Part shown: positions 43,596 to 53,977 of the stretch, in pieces
How the letters are laid out: every line of letters starts with the position of its first letter
Numbering within the stretch: the first letter of the stretch is position 1
Assembly: GCF_002153375.1 (NCBI RefSeq)
Contig: NZ_MTBQ01000001.1
Location: forward strand, 248,001-312,000
Length of the DNA stretch: 64,000 bases
Source of the DNA: Oceanobacillus rekensis
Lineage (GTDB): Bacteria > Bacillota > Bacilli > Bacillales > Amphibacillaceae
Reading direction: 5' to 3'
Position numbers and translations under genes: made by a program
The notes under the pieces: model-generated
Databases searched by the model: none
What the model was told of the DNA's origin: nothing
Seen by the model: only the letters and a program-made list of their open reading frames with translations

Positions 43596-44555
43596 TTAAT
43601 TTTCCAATTCATATGCTGCTATAATACGCTGGACCAACGGATGTCTTACAACATCTGTTTGGCTTAGATGAATAAAAGCTATGCCATCAACAGTATCTAG
43701 TAGCTGCTTTGCAACATGTAATCCGGATTTCACTCCTCTTGGAAGGTCAATTTGTGTAATATCTCCGGTAATTACCATTTTTGAACCAAAACCGAGTCGT
43801 GTAAGAAACATCTTCATTTGTGCTGGTGTTGTATTTTGGGCTTCATCCAAAATGACAAATGCATCGTCCAATGTTCTTCCACGCATATATGCAAGTGGTG
43901 CGATTTCAATCGTTTCGCGTTCAAGTAGACGTAATGTATGTTCCACACCGAGAACATCATGTAATGCATCGTACAGTGGGCGCAAATATGGATCTACCTT
44001 CTCTTTTAGATCACCTGGTAAAAAGCCAAGACTTTCTCCTGCTTCTACAGCAGGACGAGTAAGTATAATGCGCTTAACCAACCCATTTTTCAATGCATGA
44101 ACCGCCATGACAACTGCCAAATAGGTTTTACCAGTACCCGCCGGTCCAATTCCAAAGACAAGGTCATTGGATTTAATAGCATTAATATAGTCCTTTTGTC
44201 CAAGCGTTTTGACGCGAATTGATTTTCCTTTTGCTGTTTTCGTAATTTCATCTTCAAAAAGAGTTTCCAATTGTTTAATTTTGCCCTTTTTCGCTAAGTC
44301 TACGGCATAAACAATGTCTCTTTCGGAAATGGTTTGTCCTTTTCGTATCACGGTTAATAATGTAAGCAGGATTTCCTGCACCAAAGAAATAGCTTCCTCA
44401 GAACCAGAAACGCTTACTGCTTCACCTCTGGATATAATAGAAACATCCAATTGTGATTCCAATTGTTTAATATGCTTATCATTTGTTCCAAATAGAGAAA
44501 GCGCTTCATTCGTACTTGTTAAATGCAAGTCAATTTCCGTTAGGCTACCTGACAT
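43596..44555 (-). CDS. phoH: PhoH-like ATPase
   Basis: A 319-residue P-loop protein with Walker A GPAGTGKTYLA (about 134) and Walker B AFVILDEAQN (about 235), typical of the PhoH family, predicted RNA helicase-like ATPases often linked to YbeY. The ATG at 44555 follows AAGGAG; an ATG two codons upstream is less well placed. The stop of yqfD lies beside its start. Conserved length. Confidence 0.93.
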   Translation of the reverse strand: MSGSLTEIDLHLTSTNEALSLFGTNDKHIKQLESQLDVSIISRGEAVSVSGSEEAISLVQEILLTLLTVIRKGQTISERDIVYAVDLAKKGKIKQLETLFEDEITKTAKGKSIRVKTLGQKDYINAIKSNDLVFGIGPAGTGKTYLAVVMAVHALKNGLVKRIILTRPAVEAGESLGFLPGDLKEKVDPYLRPLYDALHDVLGVEHTLRLLERETIEIAPLAYMRGRTLDDAFVILDEAQNTTPAQMKMFLTRLGFGSKMVITGDITQIDLPRGVKSGLHVAKQLLDTVDGIAFIHLSQTDVVRHPLVQRIIAAYELEN

Positions 44556-44557
44556 AA

Positions 44558-45787
44558 TCAATCTCCTTGATCTATAGGTTCTTGCTTTACTATATTTTCT
44601 TCTACCGAAAGATATAGATTTAATTTTACTTTACCATGGTCAACAGATTCATGCAAAACTTTTTCAGACAATATTTTGGCATCTGGGCCTAGTTTCTGCT
44701 TAAGTTCCAGGACTGCTTGTTCAATTCCCACTTCTATTGCCTCCTCTTTGGTCCTTTTTTCTTCCAGATACTCCTTCTCACTTAACACGGTTTTTACTAT
44801 TGTTAGTGGCAGTTCCCATTTCAAAAAATTAATTTTATTTTCAGTCATTTCTCTGTGAATTTCATCATATTCTGGATCTCCAAATCCCCAAATCGGCAAC
44901 TGGAAATCCCCAGTTTTCAAATACAATTTTCGTTCTTTATTTCCTGTAAGCTGCTCATAATTATACGCAAGTGGAATAGTCAACGAAACCTCATACCATG
45001 TATTTGCATTAATTTCTGCTTCTGCTGCGATTGGTGCAATCTTCACTTCTTCTTCTTCATCTTCATTTTCCTCTGAATCTGTTTCAGTTGTATTATTCAG
45101 ATCACCTGAAACAAGGATATCGCCAGGTTCTACATAATCATTTATCGCTACCATTGGAGTCCCTTTTGAAACATATATTTTCGTAATAACGCCTTTTTTC
45201 GATGCAACCAGATTTCTCGGCTGTGCGGGGTCTGCTTCCTGTACAATAACTTTTTCAACACCTTCCAGATAGAAGGTTGTCCCTTTTTGATCTACACCTG
45301 CCCATAAAAGTTCGGGAATATCTTGGATTAATTTTTGTTGGATCTCAGTTGGAGTATCCAGAGAAAATAGCCATGCTCCAGGATGCACGCCATAAGCTGA
45401 CAACTGGTTATCTATCTTTTCTTCAATATCTTTCGGAACACCTGTAATGCGGACTTCCCAAATAATATTCGATAATAGTAGAAAAAAAAGAATACTAATA
45501 AATAAACCCAGAAGTAATGGTCTCTTTTTCAAAAAACGGTTTAATAAAAAGGGATAACCATTTCTATCAGTAAAACTGACCTTATATATCGTTCTTCTTC
45601 TCACTTTTTTCATTTGCTTAATGTCAGATAAGCTTATATCTCCTACGCATAATTCCGCACTCTTCTTTTTTACATTCCAGACAGTTATACCTTCACTCGC
45701 ACATTTTTGGAAAAACAATTCTGGAGAAGTACCTTTAACTAAAATAGTTACATATCCTGTCACTTTAGATCCTTGACTATACTTCAT
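44558..45787 (-). CDS. yqfD: Sporulation protein YqfD
   Basis: A 409-residue membrane protein with a cytoplasmic N-terminal region (about 1-85), one membrane helix (about 90-110) and a large outer domain. An acidic insert (SEENEDEEEEV) sits at about 240. The sequence GAWLFSLDTP and the segment LVASKKGVITKIYVSKG match the YqfD family of spore formers, expressed in the mother cell in B. subtilis; it shows some likeness to SpoIV proteins. Precise function unsettled. It lies between yqfC and phoH as in B. subtilis. Confidence 0.9.
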   Translation of the reverse strand: MKYSQGSKVTGYVTILVKGTSPELFFQKCASEGITVWNVKKKSAELCVGDISLSDIKQMKKVRRRTIYKVSFTDRNGYPFLLNRFLKKRPLLLGLFISILFFLLLSNIIWEVRITGVPKDIEEKIDNQLSAYGVHPGAWLFSLDTPTEIQQKLIQDIPELLWAGVDQKGTTFYLEGVEKVIVQEADPAQPRNLVASKKGVITKIYVSKGTPMVAINDYVEPGDILVSGDLNNTTETDSEENEDEEEEVKIAPIAAEAEINANTWYEVSLTIPLAYNYEQLTGNKERKLYLKTGDFQLPIWGFGDPEYDEIHREMTENKINFLKWELPLTIVKTVLSEKEYLEEKRTKEEAIEVGIEQAVLELKQKLGPDAKILSEKVLHESVDHGKVKLNLYLSVEENIVKQEPIDQGD

Positions 45788-45817
45788 AGCATTATAGCAT
45801 CCCCCTTATAATTCGAT

Positions 45818-46099
45818 TCAATCGATTAATAATTTTACTTCTGAAATAGTTCCCTCAAGCATGATTTCCTTTGGTAACATCATTTTTAATACAAAAGAAG
45901 AACCTTTTATCTGGACATAACCTTTATTTATTTTCAATTTCAATTCATTATCAGAATAGGTTACCAACCCTTGATGATTCTCTATATAAAAGTGAATATG
46001 CCCAATAATGGTTATTCTGGGCATCTCGAGAATAACATCAGAAGGAAGAGAGAATTGTTCAATTAATAAGGAACGAAAACGTTGTTGCCAATTAGCCAA
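45818..46099 (-). CDS. yqfC: Sporulation protein YqfC (YabP family)
   Basis: A 93-residue soluble beta-rich protein. The frame stays open 35 codons upstream, but the likely start is TTG at 46099 (LANWQQRFRSLL), preceded by GAGGGGGG; this gives exactly the 93 residues of B. subtilis YqfC. The family is related to YabP, linked to spore coat and outer membrane formation. It is followed by yqfD, 30 bases away, and probably co-expressed in the mother cell. Confidence 0.88.
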   Translation of the reverse strand: MANWQQRFRSLLIEQFSLPSDVILEMPRITIIGHIHFYIENHQGLVTYSDNELKLKINKGYVQIKGSSFVLKMMLPKEIMLEGTISEVKLLID

Positions 46100-46189
46100 T
46101 GATGATCCCCCCTCACATATATATTTATGAAAGGGATGGAAATATAAGAACATAATTTGGTATTTTCCTTTATGAAGCACTCCTAAAAT

Positions 46190-46233
46190 AAAAAAGCCAT
46201 CCAAGTAAAAGAATTAACTTTTACCTGAATGGC
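46190..46233 (-). terminator. Terminator of the yqeZ-floA-yqfB operon
   Basis: GCCATTCAGGTAAAAG pairs with CTTTTACTTGGATGGC, followed by a T-run on the minus strand, about 10 bases after yqfB. Confidence 0.85.
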
Positions 46234-46242
46234 AATTTTCCA

Positions 46243-46746
46243 TTATCTTATTCGACCTTGCAATACCGTTTTGAACGGTTTCTTTGCTCTTGGCGCTCCA
46301 AGGACCTCAGACATAATAATGCCGTTAACAAGCCCTTGTGCTCCCAAATTACTAGTTACTTGCTTTCTCAAACTTTCTTTCTTCATTGCTGAATTCTCTG
46401 TTTGTTCATTGAGACTGTTTCCTAAAGAATTCTGACCTGTCAGATTTTCTAGAGAATCAGTGATGGCACCGTTTTTACCCGCCAATCTTTCCATTTGGAC
46501 CTTCTGCTGTTCTTCAATCGATGCAGTTGAGACAGTAGGCTTCGTCGGACGCTCTTTATAAACTTTACGTTCAGCTCTTGGTTGTTCCCTTCTTATAGGC
46601 GGTGTATTCGGAATTCTAACAGACTTAGGAGGAACTGGTTTGGTCGTTTCCTTTTTCTTTTCCTCACTGTCATTATTTCTAAAAAAGCCTATAAGCCCTG
46701 AAACAATAATAATGATGATAAATAGGTTATCAAAAATCCAATCCAT
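46243..46746 (-). CDS. yqfB: YqfB-like membrane-anchored protein
   Basis: A 167-residue protein with an N-terminal membrane helix (about 5-22), a basic proline-rich central part (PPKSVRIPNTPPIRREQPR) and a conserved-looking end (GLVNGIIMSEVLGAPRAKKP). It is the third gene after yqeZ and floA, as in B. subtilis where yqfB belongs to the same sigma-W operon. No domain recognised. It probably acts with the flotillin, by location only. Confidence 0.75.
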   Translation of the reverse strand: MDWIFDNLFIIIIIVSGLIGFFRNNDSEEKKKETTKPVPPKSVRIPNTPPIRREQPRAERKVYKERPTKPTVSTASIEEQQKVQMERLAGKNGAITDSLENLTGQNSLGNSLNEQTENSAMKKESLRKQVTSNLGAQGLVNGIIMSEVLGAPRAKKPFKTVLQGRIR

Positions 46747-46776
46747 CAGAATCCTCCTTTATCAAGATGATTATGA

Positions 46777-47769
46777 TTAATTTTGATCATCTTCCTTGTT
46801 GTCTTTAGATAATTTACCAATTGTATCACGCATATCTGTATCTGCATCAATATTTTGGTAATTCATATAATCCATTACACCCATTTTACCGGTACGTAAC
46901 GCTTCTGCAAGGGCGAGCGGTACATCTGCCTCTGCTTCCACAACTTTAGCACGCATTTCCTGAACACGCGCAAGCATTTCTTGCTCTTGTGCAACAGCCA
47001 TTGCACGACGTTCTTCCGCTTTTGCTTGAGCAATATTTTTATCTGCTTCCGCTTGGTCAGTCTGCAGGATTGCACCAATATTTTTACCAATGTCTACATC
47101 TGCAATATCAATCGATAAGATTTCAAAAGCAGTACCAGCATCAAGACCTTTACTTAAAACATTTTGGGAAATAGAATCCGGGTTTTCTAAAACTTTCGAA
47201 TGAGATTCTGAACTACCAATGGTACTTACAACACCTTCACCAACACGAGCGATAATTGTTTCTTCACCCGCACCACCGACAAGACGGTCAATATTAGCAC
47301 GTACAGTAATCCTGGCCAATGCTTTTACCTCAATACCATCCATGGCAATACCAGCGATAAACGGTGTTTCTATGACTTTAGGGTTAACACTCATTTGAAC
47401 TGCTTCCAATACATCACGACCAGCTAAATCGATCGCTGCACCACGTTCAAATGGAAGTTCAATATTAGCACGATGAGCGGCAATTAATGCATTTACTACT
47501 CTATCAACATTACCACCTGCTAAGTAATGGCTCTCTAATTGATTTGTTTTTACATTCAAACCTGCTTTATGTGCTTTAATAAGCGGGTTAATTACTCTAT
47601 TTGGTACAACCCGACGCAGTCGCATACCAATTAATGTAAAGATACTAACTTTTACCCCAGCTGCTAAAGCACTAATCCATAGTGCTACAGGCACAAAGGT
47701 GAATAAAATTGCTAATGCAATTAAGATGACCGCAATAATGATAAGCGGCATAAGATCTGTTATCGACAT
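46777..47769 (-). CDS. floA: Flotillin-like protein FloA
   Basis: A 330-residue bacterial flotillin. An N-terminal hairpin membrane segment (about 6-50) is followed by a PHB/SPFH domain and a coiled-coil stretch rich in Glu-Ala-Lys (about 235-295, [19 protein letters not shown]). FloA organises membrane microdomains and helps assemble signalling and secretion complexes. Length equals that of B. subtilis FloA. It follows the NfeD gene by 25 bases, with a good GGAGG site. Confidence 0.95.
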   Translation of the reverse strand: MSITDLMPLIIIAVILIALAILFTFVPVALWISALAAGVKVSIFTLIGMRLRRVVPNRVINPLIKAHKAGLNVKTNQLESHYLAGGNVDRVVNALIAAHRANIELPFERGAAIDLAGRDVLEAVQMSVNPKVIETPFIAGIAMDGIEVKALARITVRANIDRLVGGAGEETIIARVGEGVVSTIGSSESHSKVLENPDSISQNVLSKGLDAGTAFEILSIDIADVDIGKNIGAILQTDQAEADKNIAQAKAEERRAMAVAQEQEMLARVQEMRAKVVEAEADVPLALAEALRTGKMGVMDYMNYQNIDADTDMRDTIGKLSKDNKEDDQN

Positions 47770-47794
47770 TCAAATTCCTCCAATTTTTCATTTA

Positions 47795-49138
47795 TTATTG
47801 TATTTCTCTTACAATCACACGCACACCTTCTACTTTGACCACTTTAATCAGTTGACTCTTTTCAATAAAACCGCCTTCAGACACAACATCAATTCGCTCG
47901 CTATCGAATAATCCAATACCCGATGGTCGAAGTGGGGTTACTGTTTTACCCTCCAGGCCAAGAAGTTCCAATCGATTCACAGAAGACACATACCCCTGCT
48001 CTGTTGTTGTGCGATCCTTTAGAATAATGTGGCGAAAAATACCCTTATCCAGTCCAATCCTTCTAAATAGAATGATGGCAGCAATCAATGTCACAAGAAA
48101 TGCGATACCAATACTCATAGACATATGGCCGATATCATATCCTGACAGAAACAATGAAACAACGATTGCCCCAATCCCAAGAAAACCGAGTATACCTCCT
48201 GGAACAAACAACTCTGCGACAATCAAGATAATACCCAGTAAGAGTAATACAATAGCTTCCATACCGGCAAGACCTGCCACAATATGACCATAGAAGAATA
48301 ATAGTAAAGATACAAGACCCATTATACCTGGTATACCAAATCCTGGTGAGTATAATTCAACGATAAGTCCAAGACTTGCAACCGATAGGAGAATAGGAAT
48401 GACAACCGGATTGGTTAGAAACCGGGCAACCTCCTCGGCAATTGTTGGTTCTGTTTCAACTAAAGTAGCTTCTGACAAGCCAAGTTCGGATAAGAGCTCA
48501 ACCCGATCATTAACAATTCCATCTGCATATCCGACATCCAGTGCATCAGATGGGCCTAATGTTAAAAATTCTCCCTCGGGTGCATCATATTCAGGAAGAT
48601 TAATGCTGCTGTCTGCCATCGCTGCCGCATACAACGGATCCCTTCCAGTTGATTCTGCGGCACTTCGCATCTGTTCTAACCACGCTGATTGAGCCTTTTT
48701 ATCTGCAGCAGTTCCATCAGAATTAATGATGCCACTTGCTCCCATTCTCGCATGCGGGTTAAAAAAGATATTATCGGAAAATAGTGCAATATATGACCCT
48801 GCAGATAGTGCTTCATTTACAATATAAGCTGTTGTCGGTATTTCTAAACTTTGTATCAGACTCCCTATCTGACCAGCAGAGTCAACTCTCCCACCAGGTG
48901 TGTCAATTTCAAAAACGATATGATCTGCACCATCTTCAATTGCTTCAGTAGTTGTTCGAGTTAAAAATGCTTCTAATCCTCGCTCAACTTCTCTTTCTAT
49001 CGGTATAACATAAACGGTATTCCCTCTTCCTTCCTCTGTAGTGGCGGTACGTGCACTTATATCATCAGAGAAATTAAATAATGTCAGAAGGATGGCTGTA
49101 ATCATTACTATGTATGTTGTAAACCGTTTACCCGACAA
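47795..49138 (-). CDS. yqeZ: NfeD-type membrane serine protease YqeZ
   Basis: A 447-residue protein with a signal peptide, a ClpP-like serine protease domain (about 45-220), four or more membrane helices (about 240-365) and a C-terminal NfeD OB-fold domain. Conserved elements are FEIDTPGGRVDSA and the nucleophile segment ALSAGSYIAL (about 115). These proteins are partners of flotillins. The start is TTG, with GGGAGGTG upstream. A consensus sigma-W promoter precedes it, as known for yqeZ-yqfA-yqfB in B. subtilis. Confidence 0.92.
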   Translation of the reverse strand: MSGKRFTTYIVMITAILLTLFNFSDDISARTATTEEGRGNTVYVIPIEREVERGLEAFLTRTTTEAIEDGADHIVFEIDTPGGRVDSAGQIGSLIQSLEIPTTAYIVNEALSAGSYIALFSDNIFFNPHARMGASGIINSDGTAADKKAQSAWLEQMRSAAESTGRDPLYAAAMADSSINLPEYDAPEGEFLTLGPSDALDVGYADGIVNDRVELLSELGLSEATLVETEPTIAEEVARFLTNPVVIPILLSVASLGLIVELYSPGFGIPGIMGLVSLLLFFYGHIVAGLAGMEAIVLLLLGIILIVAELFVPGGILGFLGIGAIVVSLFLSGYDIGHMSMSIGIAFLVTLIAAIILFRRIGLDKGIFRHIILKDRTTTEQGYVSSVNRLELLGLEGKTVTPLRPSGIGLFDSERIDVVSEGGFIEKSQLIKVVKVEGVRVIVREIQ

Positions 49139-49171
49139 AATGTTTCACCTCCCTCTGCCCGTTACATACTT

Positions 49172-49199
49172 ATACGAAAGAGACATGTAAATGGTTTCA
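49172..49199 (-). promoter_or_regulatory. Sigma-W promoter of yqeZ-floA-yqfB
   Basis: On the minus strand TGAAAC and CGTAT are 17 bases apart, about 35 bases before the yqeZ start. The same operon is sigma-W controlled in B. subtilis. Confidence 0.85.
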
Positions 49200-49307
49200 T
49201 ATTTTTAGAAAAAGTGGTTGTTATAATTAGATAGTATCATAAAACACGAAGGTAGAGAAACCATGTAGTACACGTTTTGAAATAAACTTAGACCAGTGGT
49301 AAAGATA

Positions 49308-49339
49308 AAGGACTCCTGCCAACATTGACTGGAGTCCTT
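49308..49339 (-). terminator. Terminator of the rpsU-yqeY unit
   Basis: AAGGACTCC and GGAGTCCTT form the stem, followed by T-residues on the minus strand just after yqeY. Confidence 0.75.
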
Positions 49340-49347
49340 CATTTAAC

Positions 49348-49794
49348 TTATTGTAATTTCTTTTGCACTACATTTTTTATTTGAGAGCCTTCTGCTTTGC
49401 CTTTTACTTTAGGCATTACAGCACCCATCACTTTCCCCATATCTTTCATTGATGTAGCATTAACTTCCTGAATCGTTGATTGAATGATTGCTGATAGTTC
49501 GTCTTCAGATAACTGCTCCGGTAAGTACTTTTGTAAAATGACCAATTCATTGTCAAGTTTATCAACTAAGTCTTCACGTCCAGCAGCTTTAAATTCCTGG
49601 AGGGAATCTTTTCTTTGTTTAACTTCTCTCGATAGAATGGTTAATTCTTCGTCCTCAGATAGAGTATCATTACCAAGCTTAATCAATTCATTCTGTATGG
49701 AAGCTTTCACCATGCGAATAACACTTAGGGTTTCTTTATCTTTGTTCTTCATCGCTTGCTTCATATCTTGATTCAGACGATCAAGTAACGTCAT
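49348..49794 (-). CDS. yqeY: YqeY, GatB/YqeY-domain protein
   Basis: A 148-residue helical protein homologous to the C-terminal tRNA-binding domain of GatB. Conserved elements are [20 protein letters not shown] at the start and [18 protein letters not shown] near the end. It may bind tRNA and affect aminoacylation fidelity, but the role is not proven. It follows rpsU by 15 bases and shares its message. Confidence 0.93.
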   Translation of the reverse strand: MTLLDRLNQDMKQAMKNKDKETLSVIRMVKASIQNELIKLGNDTLSEDEELTILSREVKQRKDSLQEFKAAGREDLVDKLDNELVILQKYLPEQLSEDELSAIIQSTIQEVNATSMKDMGKVMGAVMPKVKGKAEGSQIKNVVQKKLQ

Positions 49795-49809
49795 ACGCTT
49801 GCACCCTCT

Positions 49810-49986
49810 TTAGAATTTACGCTTTCTAGCAGCCTCAGATTTCTTCTTACGTTTAACACTAGGTTTTTCATAGTGTTCACGCTTGCGATATTCCTGTAGT
49901 GTACCACTTTTTGACACACTGCGTTTAAAGCGACGAAGAGCATCCTCAAGAGACTCGTTTTTACGAACGCGAGTTGTATTTGACAT
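49810..49986 (-). CDS. rpsU: Ribosomal protein bS21
   Basis: A 58-residue basic 30S protein, starting [20 protein letters not shown] and ending in a lysine/arginine-rich tail, as in Bacillus. The ATG at 49986 has a GGAGGGA site; an upstream extension of the frame is not used. bS21 sits near the anti-Shine-Dalgarno region and aids initiation. It is followed by yqeY in the usual pair. Confidence 0.96.
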   Translation of the reverse strand: MSNTTRVRKNESLEDALRRFKRSVSKSGTLQEYRKREHYEKPSVKRKKKSEAARKRKF

Positions 49987-50132
49987 GCTAATTTCCCTCC
50001 CTCCGAAGCACAAAACAAATTTATACAGGCATATATTACCTTTTCATGCCTTACTAAATTATAATATATTCCTTCATTTAGGTCAACGATTATTTCGCAC
50101 ATAATCGAATCTATTTTGATATGGTGATTTTC

Positions 50133-50804
50133 TTAATACTCGCCACTACCTTTATTTCCATTTAGAATATCGATCCCGGCACTTGCACCGATACGAGTTG
50201 CACCAGCTTCAATCATAGCATTTGTTGCTTCCAGGTCTCTTACTCCACCAGAAGCTTTTACACCCATAGCAGGGCCAACTGTTTCGCGCATTAATTTCAC
50301 ATCACTAAGCGTTGCACCGCCACCAGAAAAACCAGTGGATGTTTTCACAAAATCTGCATCTGCTTCTTTTGCCAGTTGACATGCACGAACCTTCTCATCA
50401 TTCGTAAGTAAAGATGTTTCAATAATTACCTTGGTCAAAGCGCTATCCTTTGCTGCATTTACCACTGCTTGAATATCTTCTTTAACAAATTGATCATTGC
50501 CAGATTTCAGTTCTCCAACATTGATAACCATATCCACTTCCGTTGCACCATCCTGGATAGCCTGTTTTGTTTCAAAAACTTTAGATGCAGTACTTGTGGC
50601 ACCTAATGGAAAACCAATGACTGTACAAACTTTTACCGACGTATCTTTCAACTGATCGAAGCAATATGCCACCCAATGCGGATTTACACAGACAGAAGCG
50701 AATTCATATTCCCTTGCTTCATCTACAATCTGTTTAATTTTTTCCTTCGTTGTATCAGGTTTTAATTGTGTGTGATCGATATACTTAGCCAATTCCTTAC
50801 TCAT
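50133..50804 (-). CDS. deoC: Deoxyribose-phosphate aldolase
   Basis: A 223-residue class I aldolase that splits deoxyribose-5-phosphate to acetaldehyde and glyceraldehyde-3-phosphate. The Schiff-base lysine is in [16 protein letters not shown] (about 150), with the second lysine in [10 protein letters not shown] (about 180). The ATG at 50804 follows AGGAAGGGAG. In B. subtilis deoC lies elsewhere with dra-nupC-pdp; here it stands alone between mtaB and rpsU. Confidence 0.95.
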   Translation of the reverse strand: MSKELAKYIDHTQLKPDTTKEKIKQIVDEAREYEFASVCVNPHWVAYCFDQLKDTSVKVCTVIGFPLGATSTASKVFETKQAIQDGATEVDMVINVGELKSGNDQFVKEDIQAVVNAAKDSALTKVIIETSLLTNDEKVRACQLAKEADADFVKTSTGFSGGGATLSDVKLMRETVGPAMGVKASGGVRDLEATNAMIEAGATRIGASAGIDILNGNKGSGEY

Positions 50805-50836
50805 GAGAATCTCCCTTCCTGTGTAGAGCAATTTAT

Positions 50837-52186
50837 TTAATGAACTTTTTCTCCTGAATGTGTTGCATTATCCATAACTCTAACAAATGTCCCTTTGTTA
50901 AATGGATAACCGGATTCTGAAATTTTCACACGTACAATTTTTCCAATCATGTCCGCTGTTCCTTCAAATTGAACTTTCATATAATTATCTGTATAGCCAA
51001 CAAGTAACTCAGGGTGATTCTTATCAACAATCCGTTCTTCAGGAATAACTTCAAGTACGTCGTTTTCATATTGGGAAGCATAAACCTTTGCAAGTTGATC
51101 TGATAATGTGATTAAACGGTGTACACGATCTTCCTTAACATGATCCTCCACTTGATTATCCATTCTGGCTGCAGGTGTTCCAGTTCTTCGCGAAAAAGGG
51201 AATACATGTAATTCAGAGTAACCAATTTCTTTAATGAATTCGTATGTTTCCATAAATTCTTCTTCTGTTTCACCAGGAAATCCTACAATTACATCGGAAG
51301 TGATTGCTAAGCCTGGCAATGCTTGTCTGATCTTATTAACTTTTTCTTTATAAAAACACGTAGAATATTTTCTTCGCATTCTTGAAAGTACAGTGTCGGA
51401 ACCTGCTTGTAGTGGTATATGCAAATGCCTAACAATTTTCTTGGAATTGTCCAATACATCAATAACTTCATCTGTAATTTGACTTGCCTCAATCGAGGAA
51501 ATACGAATGCGCTCCAAACCTTCCACTGTTTCCAGTTCTCTTAAAAGTTTAGCAAAATTGTAGTCTTTTAAATCTTCTCCATAACCAGCAGTATGAATAC
51601 CTGTCAATACTAGTTCTTTATAACCTGCTTCCACTAACTTTTGCGCCTGTTCAATAACATTCTCGGGAGCTCGGGATCTTAGTAATCCACGGGACCATGG
51701 AATGATACAAAATGTACAAAAGTTATTACAGCCTTCTTGAATTTTCAACGATGCACGCGTGCGGTCTGTAAATACAGGAACATCCATTTCTTCAAACACA
51801 CGATTTTTCATGATATTGGAAACACCGTTAACTGGTTCTTTTGTTTGTTTATGTTTATCGATATAGGTAAATATATTTTTACGATCCTGCGTTCCTACAA
51901 CGACATCAACACCTGGAATCTCCATTATTTCTCCTGGAGATGTTTGTGCATAGCATCCCGTAACACATATCACGGCATTAGGGTTTTTTCGGATTGCACG
52001 TCTGATTGTCTGTCTGCTCTTTTTATCTCCCGAATTCGTGACGGTACATGTGTTAATAACATACACATCTGAATCATGATCGAAATCAACACGTTCATAG
52101 CCTTTATCCATGAACATACGCCATATACCTTCTGTTTCGTAATGATTAACCTTACAGCCCAATGTATGAAATGCTACTGTTGGCAT
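50837..52186 (-). CDS. mtaB: MtaB, tRNA t6A37 methylthiotransferase
   Basis: A 449-residue radical-SAM enzyme that makes 2-methylthio-N6-threonylcarbamoyl-adenosine at position 37. The N-terminal UPF0004 domain supplies three cysteines ([25 protein letters not shown]) for one Fe-S cluster. CNNFCTFC (about 150) binds the second, and a TRAM domain closes the protein. It overlaps rsmE by 13 bases. All cluster ligands are present. Confidence 0.95.
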   Translation of the reverse strand: MPTVAFHTLGCKVNHYETEGIWRMFMDKGYERVDFDHDSDVYVINTCTVTNSGDKKSRQTIRRAIRKNPNAVICVTGCYAQTSPGEIMEIPGVDVVVGTQDRKNIFTYIDKHKQTKEPVNGVSNIMKNRVFEEMDVPVFTDRTRASLKIQEGCNNFCTFCIIPWSRGLLRSRAPENVIEQAQKLVEAGYKELVLTGIHTAGYGEDLKDYNFAKLLRELETVEGLERIRISSIEASQITDEVIDVLDNSKKIVRHLHIPLQAGSDTVLSRMRRKYSTCFYKEKVNKIRQALPGLAITSDVIVGFPGETEEEFMETYEFIKEIGYSELHVFPFSRRTGTPAARMDNQVEDHVKEDRVHRLITLSDQLAKVYASQYENDVLEVIPEERIVDKNHPELLVGYTDNYMKVQFEGTADMIGKIVRVKISESGYPFNKGTFVRVMDNATHSGEKVH

Positions 52187-52944
52187 CCATTACACCTCAA
52201 TTCTTCAAAATGATAAGAAATACTTGCCAGGACATATAATGCAGCAGTTTCAGTTCTTAAGATTCTTGGCCCAAGCCGAACAGGTTGAAAACCATTTTCT
52301 TTAAGCTGTTCGGATTCTTTTTTCGAAAACCCACCCTCAGGACCTATACAAACCATAAGATTCTGACTTGGTAAAAGCTTATCTATAATCGTGCCAAAAA
52401 AATTTTGACTTTTAACTTTTGCTTCTTCTTCATATGCAAAAATGGCAACATCATATTTTTTACCTTCTTCTATCAATTCCTTAATTGACATCGATTTGTC
52501 AATAATTGGCACTTTGTTACGGTGACTTTGCTCACTGGCCTCTTTAACAATTTTTCGAAAACGCGTCATCTTTTTTATAAGTTTCTTATTATCCCATACT
52601 GCAACAGACCTTTCAGCTTGGAACGGAATAAAAGATGTTGCACCGAGCTCAGTCCCTTTTTGCAAAATCAATTCAAACTTATCACCCTTTGGTATTCCTT
52701 GGGCGATTGTAACGTTAATGGGAAGTTCTACTATTTCATTCAGCCATTCTTCCACAACCACATGTACACGATCTTCAGCAATTTCTGTAATACGGCATCG
52801 TGCAGCTTGTCCCTGGTCATTATTGCAAATGATTTGGTCACCGATTACGTTCCTCATGACACGGGTAATATGATGTACATCATCTCCAATGATTTGTACA
52901 TCATTACCATTAAATTCAGAAGAGGAAATAAAATATCTTTGCAA
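52174..52944 (-). CDS. rsmE: RsmE, 16S rRNA m3U1498 methyltransferase
   Basis: A 256-residue SPOUT methyltransferase with an N-terminal PUA-like domain and the C-terminal knot (IGPEGGFSKKE and LGPRILRTETAALY). It methylates U1498 of 16S rRNA. The start is taken as TTG at 52944 (LQRYFISS), with AAGTGGGTG upstream, giving exactly the B. subtilis length; a GTG three codons earlier is possible. It overlaps mtaB and lies 35 bases after prmA. Confidence 0.93.
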   Translation of the reverse strand: MQRYFISSSEFNGNDVQIIGDDVHHITRVMRNVIGDQIICNNDQGQAARCRITEIAEDRVHVVVEEWLNEIVELPINVTIAQGIPKGDKFELILQKGTELGATSFIPFQAERSVAVWDNKKLIKKMTRFRKIVKEASEQSHRNKVPIIDKSMSIKELIEEGKKYDVAIFAYEEEAKVKSQNFFGTIIDKLLPSQNLMVCIGPEGGFSKKESEQLKENGFQPVRLGPRILRTETAALYVLASISYHFEELRCNGCQQ

Positions 52945-52979
52945 ATAAAGCACCCACTTTATTTTAAAATAGATTTAGT

Positions 52980-53918
52980 TTAATTTTTCTTAGCAACAAA
53001 GGATATCCAGTCTTCCATTTCATTTACAGCAATTATCTCAAAGCCTTGCTGGATTAGTTTATCTTTAACAAGCTGTTTTTTAGTTTGGATAATCCCTGAA
53101 GTAATAAACAATCCACCATCCACTAAATTATCCCAAGCATCGTCAACAAACTGTACGATTATTTCAGCTAAAATATTCGATACGATAATATCTGCCTTCT
53201 TGTTTACATTGTTAAGCAAATTGTTCTGTTCGACGACAATTTGCTGATCAAGCTTATTTACTTCTGCATTAAACTTCGTACTTTCTACGGCTACTTCATC
53301 AAGATCATAAGCGAAAATTTCCTTTGCACCCAGTTTAGCAGCAGCAATACTAAGCACTCCTGATCCACAGCCCACATCAATTACATGGTCATTTTCCGTT
53401 AAATATTCTTCTAAAGCCTGAATACTAAGGACAGTTGTTGGGTGTGTGCCTGTTCCGAAAGCCATACCAGGGTCAAGCTCAATAATAATTTCATCACTGG
53501 ATAAAGGAGTATAATCCTCCCATGTTGGGGTGATTGTTATCTTCTTGGAAATTTTCACAGGCTTGTAATACTTTTTCCATGCTGTTGCCCATTCTTCTTC
53601 ATTCACTTCACTTAATGAAACCTGATTTGTACCAAGGTCGATATCATATGTCATTAAGTTATTGATGGAAATCTTTATTTGATTAACGGTTTCAGATAAA
53701 AAACTGTTCATTGGAAGATAGGCTTTAATCCGTACACCTTCCACTGGATATTCATTTGGATCCAAATCATAAATTTCTCCATAAACATTTTCTCGTACTT
53801 TCACCAAATCAAGTGGGTCTTCGATGACAAGCCCACTTGCACCAGTTTCATGCAGGATATTGGAAATTGGTTCTATTGCTTCATTTGTTGTATGAATACA
53901 AATTTCCGACCACTTCAT
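52980..53918 (-). CDS. prmA: PrmA, ribosomal protein L11 methyltransferase
   Basis: A 312-residue methyltransferase that trimethylates ribosomal protein L11. An N-terminal substrate-binding domain is followed by the SAM domain with GMAFGTGTHPTT (about 160) and VIDVGCGSGVLSIAAAKLGA (about 180), then VSNILAEI. Length matches the family. It is part of the conserved downstream section of the dnaK operon (dnaJ-prmA-rsmE-mtaB). Confidence 0.95.
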   Translation of the reverse strand: MKWSEICIHTTNEAIEPISNILHETGASGLVIEDPLDLVKVRENVYGEIYDLDPNEYPVEGVRIKAYLPMNSFLSETVNQIKISINNLMTYDIDLGTNQVSLSEVNEEEWATAWKKYYKPVKISKKITITPTWEDYTPLSSDEIIIELDPGMAFGTGTHPTTVLSIQALEEYLTENDHVIDVGCGSGVLSIAAAKLGAKEIFAYDLDEVAVESTKFNAEVNKLDQQIVVEQNNLLNNVNKKADIIVSNILAEIIVQFVDDAWDNLVDGGLFITSGIIQTKKQLVKDKLIQQGFEIIAVNEMEDWISFVAKKN

Positions 53919-53977
53919 CGTTATTCACCCATTCTATTGATTACTTAATATGTAAACGATGCTGAAACACAACATCG

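Noticed and set aside
46105-46200. Sigma-E promoter upstream of yqfC
   Set aside because: A CATAAATA-like -10 is present but the -35 is at the wrong distance; not convincing by eye.
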